From positions 47,618 to 111,617 of the forward strand of contig NZ_JOEQ01000036.1 of assembly GCF_000721075.1 (NCBI RefSeq): a DNA stretch of 64,000 nucleotides, written 5' to 3'. Positions within the stretch are counted from its first letter, which is position 1. Each line of letters opens with the position of its first letter. Position numbers and translations under genes: made by a program. Origin of the DNA: Streptosporangium amethystogenes (lineage in GTDB: Bacteria > Actinomycetota > Actinomycetes > Streptosporangiales > Streptosporangiaceae). This document shows, piece by piece, positions 36,256 to 42,685 of this stretch. A model generated the notes under the pieces. The model had not been told where the DNA came from. It ran no database searches and saw nothing but the letters and a program-made list of their open reading frames with translations.

Positions 36256-36743
36256 CAGGGCTGTACCTCCGCTTTACGGGTTAACGAGGTGGTTGTTCCC
36301 GTTTTTTAAGCGCCCCTCTCCTTTCTCGGCTCATTCGTCTTGGAAGTCTTGACCAAATCTTTCCGAGAACCTGGCTTCACTTGTTACAAAGCTCCGCCGT
36401 TGACCCCGACACATCATTGAACTCTCGACCTCCGCCGTAGGCCAGAGGCGGACGGAAGGGTGTTTCACCTCCGGCTCACGACGGGAATCCACCCCCGGGT
36501 AGGCCCAACCAGAACAATATCCCTTTTGTCCCCTTTTTGCCCATATGTGTTTTTGTGGGGGTTTTCCAGGGTAGGAGGAAATGAAATTGTGGGAACCGGA
36601 TGCTCTTCCCATATTCACCGCAACGGGCGTCAGCTCTGGTCAATGTCGTCTTTCTCTGTGATGCACCGACGGGGTCTGGCCCCGAGGACTCGAAAGAGAT
36701 GAGACGGACTCCGCAGCAGGACAATCGACAGGGAGTGGTGATC
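36256..36743. other. 488-bp regulatory gap upstream of the gas-vesicle operon
   Basis: No convincing gene. The region is lower in GC than its surroundings, with T-rich runs at about 36520-36560. GTTTCA (36462-36467), a 15-base spacer and GGGAAT (36483-36488) look like a stress sigma (SigB-type) promoter facing the gvp operon. A small frame, 36581-36661, encodes 26 aa beginning MKLWEPDALP after GGAGG, but the spacing is only two bases; it might be a leader peptide. These are sequence patterns, not proof. Confidence 0.4.
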
Positions 36744-37328
36744 GTGAACAACATGGTGCGAATGGCCCTTGCCGTGGCCGGAGGCTACCTTCTGGGGCGC
36801 GGGAAAGTACGGCTGGCCACGGTGCTGGCCATCGCCGGCGTGACCGGCCACCTACGCGGCGGCAAGGGCGACCTGTTGCAGCAGGGGCTGAAGATACTCG
36901 GTTCCTCTCCGGAACTGGAAAAGATCACCGAAAGCATTCGCGGCGACCTCCTGGAGGCGGGCAAGGACGCCGCCAAATCCATGATGACCAGACAGATCGA
37001 CTCGCTGAGCGGCAAGCTGCACGACCGAGCCGAGTCACTGCGGCACCCCGAGGAGGCCGAGGAGGAACCGGAAGAGCCCGAGGAAGGCCGGAAGCGTCGA
37101 GGGAAGCCCGCGAAACCCCCGAAGAAGTCCCAGCCCAAGGACGAAGAGGAAGAAGAGGAGGAAGAAGAAGAGGAAGAAGAGGAAGAGGAGCCTGAGGAGG
37201 AAGAGGAAGAAGAAGAGGAGGAGGAGGAAGAGGAGCTGGCACCGGCCAGGTCCAGAGGCCGGGGCTCAAGTCAGCGCAAGCCCGAACCGTCGCGAACCAG
37301 GCGGGCGCCCGCCAAGTCACGGGGGTGA
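36744..37328 (+). CDS. gvpY: Gas-vesicle accessory protein GvpY-like with a polyglutamate tract
   Basis: 194 aa from GTG 36744, with GGGAG at 36731-36735. The N-terminal 75 aa are small and hydrophobic (MVRMALAVAGGYLLGRGKVRLATVLAIAGVTG). Helices follow (LEKITESIRGDLLEAGKDAAKSMM), and from about residue 130 come 16 Glu, one Pro and 14 Glu, then an Arg/Ser-rich basic tail. The Streptomyces gvp clusters carry a gene of this kind (GvpY); the name follows context and general resemblance. Function unknown; possibly assembly or vesicle clustering. First gene of the operon; its TGA overlaps the next start (GTGA). The Glu codons make two homopurine runs. Confidence 0.6.
   Translation: MNNMVRMALAVAGGYLLGRGKVRLATVLAIAGVTGHLRGGKGDLLQQGLKILGSSPELEKITESIRGDLLEAGKDAAKSMMTRQIDSLSGKLHDRAESLRHPEEAEEEPEEPEEGRKRRGKPAKPPKKSQPKDEEEEEEEEEEEEEEEEPEEEEEEEEEEEEEELAPARSRGRGSSQRKPEPSRTRRAPAKSRG
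37143..37235 (+). repeat. Homopurine tracts encoding polyglutamate
   Basis: 48 consecutive purines (37143-37190) and 42 more (37194-37235) made only of GAA/GAG codons, separated by a single CCT. Such runs can form triplex DNA and are prone to slippage in multiples of three, so repeat number may vary between strains. Confidence 0.9.
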
Positions 37329-38392
37329 GCCCCATGGCTGAGGCCTCCAAGGGCCAGACCGACCAGAAAGAGCAGCGGCCCGAGCACAACGGCCAGGAGA
37401 ACTCCATGGACCGGCTCACCCACGAGTTCCAGAATCTCCTCGGCGCCGTCGGCGAGCGGGCGCTGTCCACGGTGGGCGACAAGGTCAAAGGAATGACCGG
37501 CAAGCTGACCGACTATGCCGGAGGCGGTGGATCGGGCCTGCTGAGCACGCTGACCGGCTCGGGGGGATCCCTGGTCGGCGGCCTGGTGAAGGGACTGGGC
37601 AAGAAGGCGATCGGCGGCCTGGTCAAGAAGATCACCGGAGGCGGCAAGGGTGGGAAAGGCGGGAAGTTGAAGATAACCAACATCGTCGAATCCATCGACA
37701 TCGGCGTTCCGATACGCATGGTCTACGACCAGTGGACCCAGTTCGGAGACTTCCCGAAGTTCATGAAGAAGGTCGAGAACGTCGACCAGCCATCTGACGA
37801 GAAGCTGGAGTGGAAGGCACAGATCTTCCTGTCCCACCGCACCTGGGAGTCGACGATCATCGAGCAGGTGCCCGACAAGCGGATCATCTGGCGCTCGAAG
37901 GGGGCGAAGGGGTACGTCAACGGCATCGTGACCTTCCACGAGATCACCCCCGACCTCACCCGGGTTCTGGTCACCCTGGAGTACTACCCGAAAGGCCTGT
38001 TCGAGGGCACCGGCAACCTGTGGCGCGCCCAGGGCAGACGGGTGCGCCTCGAACTCAAGCACTTCCGGCGGCACATCATGAACCAGGTGCTCCTGAAGCC
38101 CGACGAACTTCAGGGATGGCGTGGCGAGATCCGCGACAGCAAGGTCGTCAAGGACCAGGAGACGGCCCTCCGGGAAGAGGAGGAGGCCAAGGAACAGGCC
38201 GAACAGGAGAGCCCCGAGGAAGAGGAGAAGGGCGAGGAGGAACAGGCCGAAGAACCCGAGGAAGAAGAGGAGGAAGAGGAAGAGGAGCCCGGCGAGGAAG
38301 AGGAGGCGGAAGAAGAGGAACCTGAAAAACCCGCCGCGAAGGAGCCGTCCAAGCGGCCCGCCCGTCGCCGCAAGACCTCCGCCCAAGTGTGA
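37325..38392 (+). CDS. gvpZ: SRPBCC-domain gas-vesicle protein GvpZ-like
   Basis: 355 aa from GTG 37325; ATG 37334 is nearly equivalent. A Gly-rich central stretch (GGGGSGLLSTLTGSGGSLVGG, then KKAIGGLVKKITGGGKGG) precedes a polyketide-cyclase/dehydrase (SRPBCC) domain at about residues 115-265 (IVESIDIGVPIRMVYDQWTQFGDFPKFMKKVE, EWKAQI, RTWESTIIEQVPDKRIIWRS, GYVNGIVTFHEI). The last 80 residues are mostly Glu followed by a basic end. SRPBCC domains bind hydrophobic ligands; here the ligand is unknown. The gene and neighbours match GvpZ of Streptomyces clusters. Confidence 0.75.
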   Translation: MSPMAEASKGQTDQKEQRPEHNGQENSMDRLTHEFQNLLGAVGERALSTVGDKVKGMTGKLTDYAGGGGSGLLSTLTGSGGSLVGGLVKGLGKKAIGGLVKKITGGGKGGKGGKLKITNIVESIDIGVPIRMVYDQWTQFGDFPKFMKKVENVDQPSDEKLEWKAQIFLSHRTWESTIIEQVPDKRIIWRSKGAKGYVNGIVTFHEITPDLTRVLVTLEYYPKGLFEGTGNLWRAQGRRVRLELKHFRRHIMNQVLLKPDELQGWRGEIRDSKVVKDQETALREEEEAKEQAEQESPEEEEKGEEEQAEEPEEEEEEEEEEPGEEEEAEEEEPEKPAAKEPSKRPARRRKTSAQV

Positions 38393-38429
38393 CCGGACAC
38401 GTCGCAGCGGATAACCAGAGAGGAACGCC

Positions 38430-38849
38430 ATGACCGTCGTTCAGGGGGGCAGGGCCGCCGGCTACCGATCCGCATCGGGGCTGGCCGACGTCGTCGACAC
38501 GATCCTCGACAAGGGGATCGTGATCGACGCCTACATCAGAGTCTCTCTCGTTGGAATCGAACTCCTGACCATCGACATACGGATCGTGGTGGCCAGCGTT
38601 GACACCTACCTGCGCTTCGCGAAGGCCGTCAACCGCCTCGACCTCACCCAGACCGGCTCCCAGAAGACCCTGCCGGAAATGGTGCAGGACATGACAGAAG
38701 GGGGCGGCAAGTCGGTGGCCAAGGGAGCGACACACGGGGTGCTGGACGCGGCCAAGGAGAAGCTCAGCGGCCTGACCGGCGAATCCGAGGAGGAGCCAGA
38801 GGAGGAGCGCGAAACGGTACCCCGGCCCAGACGACGGAAGGAGCGGTGA
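38430..38849 (+). CDS. gvpA: Gas-vesicle structural protein GvpA with a long charged C-terminal tail
   Basis: 139 aa; classical GvpA is about 70. Residues about 17-70 are the GvpA core ([52 protein letters not shown]), the rib-forming amphipathic repeat of the gas-permeable shell. The tail adds a helical stretch (about 85-120) and an alternating acidic/basic end (EEEPEEERE, then RPRRRKER). The ATG 38430 has AGAGG upstream. It is the structural subunit for this operon; the J and S paralogues downstream are minor nucleation subunits. The tail would face the cytoplasm. Confidence 0.93.
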   Translation: MTVVQGGRAAGYRSASGLADVVDTILDKGIVIDAYIRVSLVGIELLTIDIRIVVASVDTYLRFAKAVNRLDLTQTGSQKTLPEMVQDMTEGGGKSVAKGATHGVLDAAKEKLSGLTGESEEEPEEERETVPRPRRRKER

Positions 38850-38850
38850 G

Positions 38851-39732
38851 ATGCACGCTTCCAGCGCGAAGCCGGAGGCCGCCCGGTCCGGCGGGTCCAC
38901 GTCCGGCGCTCGCGCCACCCAGAGACGTTCCGCCTCCGAGCGGCGGGGGACCGCCGGCGCCGGGGGGGCCGGCGCCTCCAGGCCCGGCACCAGCGCCTAC
39001 ATCTACGGGATCGTCCCGGCGGACGTCGAACTGACCTCGGACACCCTCGGGGTGGGAGACCCGCCGGGCGCGGTCAGGCTGGTGCGGTACGGCGAGATCG
39101 CCGCCCTGGTGAGCGACGTGGCCACCGACCGCCCGCTGGGCAGGCCGAATGACCTCATGGCCCACGAGCGACTGCTGGACGAAGCCGCCGCGGAGGTGCC
39201 CGTGCTCCCGATCCGTTTCGGGGCGGTGGTGACGGACACCCGGGCGGTCGTCGACGAGTTGCTCACGCCGCACCACGACGAGTTCCTCGCCACGCTGAAC
39301 GCCCTGGAGGGACAGGCGGAGTTCGTGGTGAAGGGGCGCTATGTCGAGCAGACCGTCCTGCGGAAGGTGCTGGAGGAGAACCCCGAGATAGCGAGGTTGC
39401 GCGACGAGATCCGCGACCTCCCCGAGGAGGCGACCTGGGACACCAGGATGCGGATCGGAGAACTGATCAACGCGTCGATCACGGCCAGACGTGAAGCCGA
39501 CACCGCCGCACTGGTCGATGCCCTCGCTCCGCTCTGCGTCGACATCGCCGTGCGCGATCCCACCCATGAGCAGGACGCCGCCCACCTCGCCCTGCTCGTG
39601 CGGACCGACCGGCAGCCGGATATCGAAAAGGCCCTGGACGTGTTCGGAAAGCGCTGGGAGGGCCTGGTCGGGCTACGACTGCTGGGCCCGCTGGCACCGT
39701 ACGACTTCGTCAGGACACAGGAGAGCGGGTGA
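38851..39732 (+). CDS. gvpF: GvpF (GvpF/L family) gas-vesicle assembly protein
   Basis: 293 aa from ATG 38851, with GGAAGGAG upstream. After a low-complexity, Ser/Gly/Arg-rich N-terminal 48 aa comes the GvpF/L domain (SAYIYGIVPADVEL, VGDPPGAVRLVRYGEIAALVSDV, DLMAHERLLDEAAAEVPVLPIRFGAVV, LEGQAEFVVKGRYVE, RLLGPLAPYDFV). GvpF is a cytosolic assembly factor interacting with GvpA. The extended N-terminus is unlike usual GvpF (about 210-250 aa). Starts one base after the gvpA stop codon. Confidence 0.92.
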   Translation: MHASSAKPEAARSGGSTSGARATQRRSASERRGTAGAGGAGASRPGTSAYIYGIVPADVELTSDTLGVGDPPGAVRLVRYGEIAALVSDVATDRPLGRPNDLMAHERLLDEAAAEVPVLPIRFGAVVTDTRAVVDELLTPHHDEFLATLNALEGQAEFVVKGRYVEQTVLRKVLEENPEIARLRDEIRDLPEEATWDTRMRIGELINASITARREADTAALVDALAPLCVDIAVRDPTHEQDAAHLALLVRTDRQPDIEKALDVFGKRWEGLVGLRLLGPLAPYDFVRTQESG

Positions 39733-39736
39733 TGAC

Positions 39737-39958
39737 GTGGGACCACTAGGACTGATCCTGGGTCTGCCGTTCGCACCGGTCCGCGGGCTGGTCCGGCTCG
39801 CGGAACTGCTTGAGGAGCAGGCCGAGCAGGAACTCTGGAGCCCCATGGCGGTCAGGCGCCGCCTGGAGGAGCTGGCAGAGGCGAGGGCCGCCGGTGAGAT
39901 CTCCGAGGAGGAGGAAGCCCAGGCCGCGGAGGAGATCCTCCAAGGGATGATCATTTAG
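39737..39958 (+). CDS. gvpG: GvpG gas-vesicle protein
   Basis: 73 aa from GTG 39737, four bases after the gvpF stop. The sequence GPLGLILGLPFAPVRGLVRLAELLEEQAEQELWSPMAVRRRLEELAEARAAGEISEEEEAQAAEEILQ is a typical GvpG: a short hydrophobic start followed by amphipathic helices. It is a minor, essential assembly component. Translation is probably coupled to gvpF. Confidence 0.9.
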   Translation: MGPLGLILGLPFAPVRGLVRLAELLEEQAEQELWSPMAVRRRLEELAEARAAGEISEEEEAQAAEEILQGMII

Positions 39959-40003
39959 CCGGTGCGGCTCCGCCGGCCGGGAGACGATGAGGAGAGTGAG
40001 CCC

Positions 40004-40447
40004 GTGCCTGTCAAACGCAGCCCTCGCAAGGAGCGCCCTACCGACGATTCCTACGATGACGAGGCTTTCGACGAGGACGAGGAGTCGTATGAGGACACAG
40101 AGGACGGCGAAGAGGAGGAGGGTCCGGACGGTGACGGCCGGTCGGTGAAGTCCGCCCGGCGACCGCGGCGGCGCTCCCACATGCTGTCCGCGACGACCGC
40201 CGGAGCGGCCGGTCGGCGGCACATCGCCGAGCTGATCGACAAGGACACCGAAGGGGTGACACTGGTCCGGCCGGAGAAGGACGGCTGGCTGGTCGAGGTC
40301 GAGGTCGTCGAGGACCGTCACGTCCCCTCCTCCGGCGACATGCTCTCGCTCTACCGGGCCGAGATGGACGCCGAAGGGAACCTCCTGTCGTACCGCAGGG
40401 TGCGACGCTACCGGCGAGGCAGGCCCGACAGCGGCGAGGTGGGCTGA
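40004..40447 (+). CDS. gvpO: GvpO-family gas-vesicle protein
   Basis: 147 aa from GTG 40004 (GGAG at 39991-39994); the frame also opens at GTG 39962. The acidic, disordered N-terminal 45 aa (EDEESYEDTEDGEEEEG region) precede the GvpO domain (GRRHIAELIDKDTEGVTLVRPEKDGWLVEVEVVEDRHVPSSGDMLSLYRAEMDAEGNLLSYRRVRRYRRGR). GvpO is an assembly or expression factor needed in haloarchaea and present in Streptomyces. In S. coelicolor gvpO leads the cluster; here it lies between gvpG and gvpJ. Confidence 0.9.
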   Translation: MPVKRSPRKERPTDDSYDDEAFDEDEESYEDTEDGEEEEGPDGDGRSVKSARRPRRRSHMLSATTAGAAGRRHIAELIDKDTEGVTLVRPEKDGWLVEVEVVEDRHVPSSGDMLSLYRAEMDAEGNLLSYRRVRRYRRGRPDSGEVG

Positions 40448-40448
40448 C

Positions 40449-40895
40449 ATGGCCGAGGTGGGGCGATCCGGCGCGCTCCCCAGGGCCTACGGCGGAGGCC
40501 TGGCGAGCAACGGGGGTCCCGCCAATCTCGCCGACATCCTGGAACGGGTGCTCGACAGAGGCATCGTGATCGTGGGCGACATCCGAGTGAACCTGCTGGA
40601 CATCGAGTTGCTCACCATCAAGCTGCGCCTGCTCATCGCCTCGGTGGACACCGCCCGGGAACTGGGCATCGACTGGTGGGAGCACGACCCGTGGGTCACC
40701 GCGCAGGATCGAGACCTGGTCGCGGAGAACCGTCGTCTCCGCCGTCAACTGGCCGCCGCCGGGGAGGGCGGGGAAGGCCGGCCAGACGAGTGGGAAGAGA
40801 GATCCCCCAGGAAGGTCAAGGAGTCGAGAGGTGCCAGAGGGCCACGGGAGTACAGCGAACCTGACAGGTTCGGGAAGCGGGAACGCGATGGCTGA
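40449..40895 (+). CDS. gvpJ: GvpJ (GvpA/J family) minor vesicle protein
   Basis: 148 aa from ATG 40449. Its GvpA/J core is ANLADILERVLDRGIVIVGDIRVNLLDIELLTIKLRLLIASVDTARELGIDWW, followed by a basic and acidic, low-complexity tail. J-type proteins help nucleate the vesicle tips. The TGA at 40893-40895 overlaps the start of gvpL. Begins one base after the gvpO stop. The C-terminal extension is again unusually long. Confidence 0.9.
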   Translation: MAEVGRSGALPRAYGGGLASNGGPANLADILERVLDRGIVIVGDIRVNLLDIELLTIKLRLLIASVDTARELGIDWWEHDPWVTAQDRDLVAENRRLRRQLAAAGEGGEGRPDEWEERSPRKVKESRGARGPREYSEPDRFGKRERDG

Positions 40896-41697
40896 GGCCG
40901 GTACGTATCTCTACGCGATCTCCCAGGACCTGGGCCGCGCTCTGCCCGCCGACGTGTCGGGCGTGGCCGGGGCCCCCGTACGTGCGATCACGCACGAGGG
41001 TCTGGTCGCGTACGTGAGCCCGGTTCCCCTGGACGAGTTCGGCGAGGAGCCGCTGCGGCGTTCCCTGGAGGATCTGGACTGGGTCGGGGAGACGGCCCGC
41101 GCTCACCATCGCGTCGTGGAGGCCGTGTCACAGCAGGCTCCCACGGCACCGGTCCGGCTGGTGACCGTCTACAGCACCGAGGACCAGATCCGTGACCTGC
41201 TGCACCGCAGGCATGACGACTTCGCCGCGGTGCTCGCCCGCATCACCGGTCGCAGGGAGTGGGGAGTGAAGGCGTACGCCTGTGCGGCCGCGGCCGACTC
41301 CCCCTCGGCCGGGTCCGCCGACTCCGCCGCGGAGCCGGAGGACGACAGGCCGGGCACGGCCTACCTGAAACGTCGCCGGGCGAATCTGCGCGACCGGGAG
41401 GAGACGTGGCGCCTGACAGCCGAGCGCGCGGAGCACATCCATGCCACCGTGGCCGCCACCGCCGTCGCGAGTCATCGTCACCGGCCCCAGGATCCGGAGC
41501 TGTCCGGCCGCGAGGACCCGATGGTGCTGAACGGCGCCTACCTCGTCGACGAGGACCGTGCGGAGGAGTTCGTCGCGACCGTCGACGGTCTGCGCGGGCA
41601 GGGGATCGACGTGGAGCTCACCGGCCCCTGGGCGCCCTACTCCTTCACCGCGCTGGATCTCGGCCCGGCCGACCGGGAGACCTCCGATGACACGTGA
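40888..41697 (+). CDS. gvpL: GvpL (GvpF/L family) assembly protein
   Basis: 269 aa from ATG 40888, which overlaps the gvpJ stop by 8 bases. The F/L domain is TYLYAISQDLGRALPADVSGVAG, EGLVAYVSPVPLDEFG, AHHRVVEAVSQQAPTAPVRLVTVYSTEDQIRDLL and GAYLVDEDRAEEFVATVDGLRGQGIDVELTGPWAPYSFTAL. A Ser/Ala-rich linker sits in the middle (about 125-150). The second F/L-type protein of the cluster; this pattern is the same as in Streptomyces. Confidence 0.92.
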   Translation: MAEAGTYLYAISQDLGRALPADVSGVAGAPVRAITHEGLVAYVSPVPLDEFGEEPLRRSLEDLDWVGETARAHHRVVEAVSQQAPTAPVRLVTVYSTEDQIRDLLHRRHDDFAAVLARITGRREWGVKAYACAAAADSPSAGSADSAAEPEDDRPGTAYLKRRRANLRDREETWRLTAERAEHIHATVAATAVASHRHRPQDPELSGREDPMVLNGAYLVDEDRAEEFVATVDGLRGQGIDVELTGPWAPYSFTALDLGPADRETSDDT

Positions 41698-41998
41698 CCA
41701 CCGCCCGCGCGGCGCCGAGCTCGCCGCCCAGGGACGCATTCCCGCCGAGCGCGTGGCGCTCGTCGACCTGCTCGACCGGCTGCTGGCGGGCGGGGTCGTC
41801 GTCAGCGGCGACCTCGTGCTCTCCATCGCGGACGTCGACCTCGTCCGCATCTCCCTACGCGCCCTGATCACATCCGTATGGGCGATCGACCCGGTCCCCT
41901 CCGCGAACCCGCCCGGCACGGTCACGGTCGTACGGACCTCCGGCGCGACCGCCCCGGCGAAGGCGCTCGACTCACCGGACCAGGGGTTCCCGCGGTGA
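41687..41998 (+). CDS. gvpS: GvpS (GvpA/J/M-type) minor vesicle protein
   Basis: 103 aa from ATG 41687, 11 bases before the gvpL stop. The core (VALVDLLDRLLAGGVVVSGDLVLSIADVDLVRISLRALITSVWAI) is a divergent GvpA/J fold. The name S follows the Streptomyces order J-L-S-K; M would be the equivalent in other clusters. The TGA overlaps the GTG of gvpK. The C-terminal 40 aa are Pro/Ser/Ala-rich. Confidence 0.85.
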   Translation: MTRDHRPRGAELAAQGRIPAERVALVDLLDRLLAGGVVVSGDLVLSIADVDLVRISLRALITSVWAIDPVPSANPPGTVTVVRTSGATAPAKALDSPDQGFPR

Positions 41999-42594
41999 AC
42001 CGCCCGTCAGAGAAGAAGCTCCGCAAGACGGAGGTCCCCGGTGTCACCCGGGAGAGACCCGGTGCCGCCGTGGAGGACCCACGCCCCGCGCGGCAGGCAT
42101 CCGGCAGGGCGCGGGTGCCCGCTGAGACCTCACCCGGAACTTCCGGAAACACCCGGAGGAGCTCCGGCGAGGTGAGCGGGGCGGGCGGGGTGTGGCAGGA
42201 GGCCGGTGGGGTGTGGGAGAGGACCGATGGGGTGTGGGAGGGGGCCGGCGGCGTATGGGAGGGTTTCCGGAACACGCGTAGAACGGCTCGGGGAACGGCA
42301 CGGGGGACGGCGCGGAGCGGCCACTGGCGGGTGAACACCGATCCGGAGGCGGTCGAGCGGGACCTGACCCGCCTCGTGCTCACCCTCGTCGAGCTCATCC
42401 GGCAACTGGTGGAACGCCAGTGCGTGCGCCGGATGGACCGGGGTGACCTGTCGGACGAGCAGGTCGAGGTGCTGGGACTGACGCTCATGCGTCTGGAGGA
42501 GGCGATGACCGAACTGTGCGAGCGCTTCGGACTCTCCCCCTCCGACCTCAACCTCGACCTCGGGCCGCTCGGAACCCTGCTGCCCACGGACTGA
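41995..42594 (+). CDS. gvpK: GvpK gas-vesicle protein with four heptapeptide repeats
   Basis: 199 aa from GTG 41995; ordinary GvpK is about 90-120. The C-terminal half is the GvpK domain (NTDPEAVERDLTRLVLTLVELIRQLVERQCVRRMDRGDLSDEQVEVLGLTLMRLEEAMTELCERFGL). The first 100 aa are a low-complexity extension holding four heptads, GGVWQEA, GGVWERT, DGVWEGA, GGVWEGF (42184-42267), then a TARG repeat. Last gene of the operon and followed by a perfect 19-bp hairpin. The repeats have not been described to my knowledge. Confidence 0.92.
   Translation: MNRPSEKKLRKTEVPGVTRERPGAAVEDPRPARQASGRARVPAETSPGTSGNTRRSSGEVSGAGGVWQEAGGVWERTDGVWEGAGGVWEGFRNTRRTARGTARGTARSGHWRVNTDPEAVERDLTRLVLTLVELIRQLVERQCVRRMDRGDLSDEQVEVLGLTLMRLEEAMTELCERFGLSPSDLNLDLGPLGTLLPTD
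42184..42267 (+). repeat. Four 21-bp tandem repeats in gvpK
   Basis: Four 21-base units with the core ggggtgtgg(c/g)ag encode Gly-Val-Trp heptads. The most downstream copy is the most diverged. The length keeps the reading frame, so repeat number can vary. Confidence 0.9.
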
Positions 42595-42619
42595 CCCACC
42601 TGCCCGGGACCGGAGACGC

Positions 42620-42662
42620 GAGGGACAGGTCTCGGTGGCCGGACCACCGAGACCTGTCCCTC
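42620..42662. terminator. Perfect 19-bp hairpin closing the gas-vesicle operon
   Basis: The sequence from 42620 to 42638 is the exact reverse complement of 42644-42662, around a five-base loop, followed by ggatcttt. It separates the convergent gvpK and GH3 genes and is the strongest stem in the window. Confidence 0.9.
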
Positions 42663-42685
42663 GGATCTTTCGTGCGAGAGAAGAC

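Noticed and set aside
42184..42267. Regular repeats in gvpK considered as a CRISPR-like array
   Set aside because: Units of 21 bp are contiguous without spacers and lie within a coding frame; they are protein repeats.
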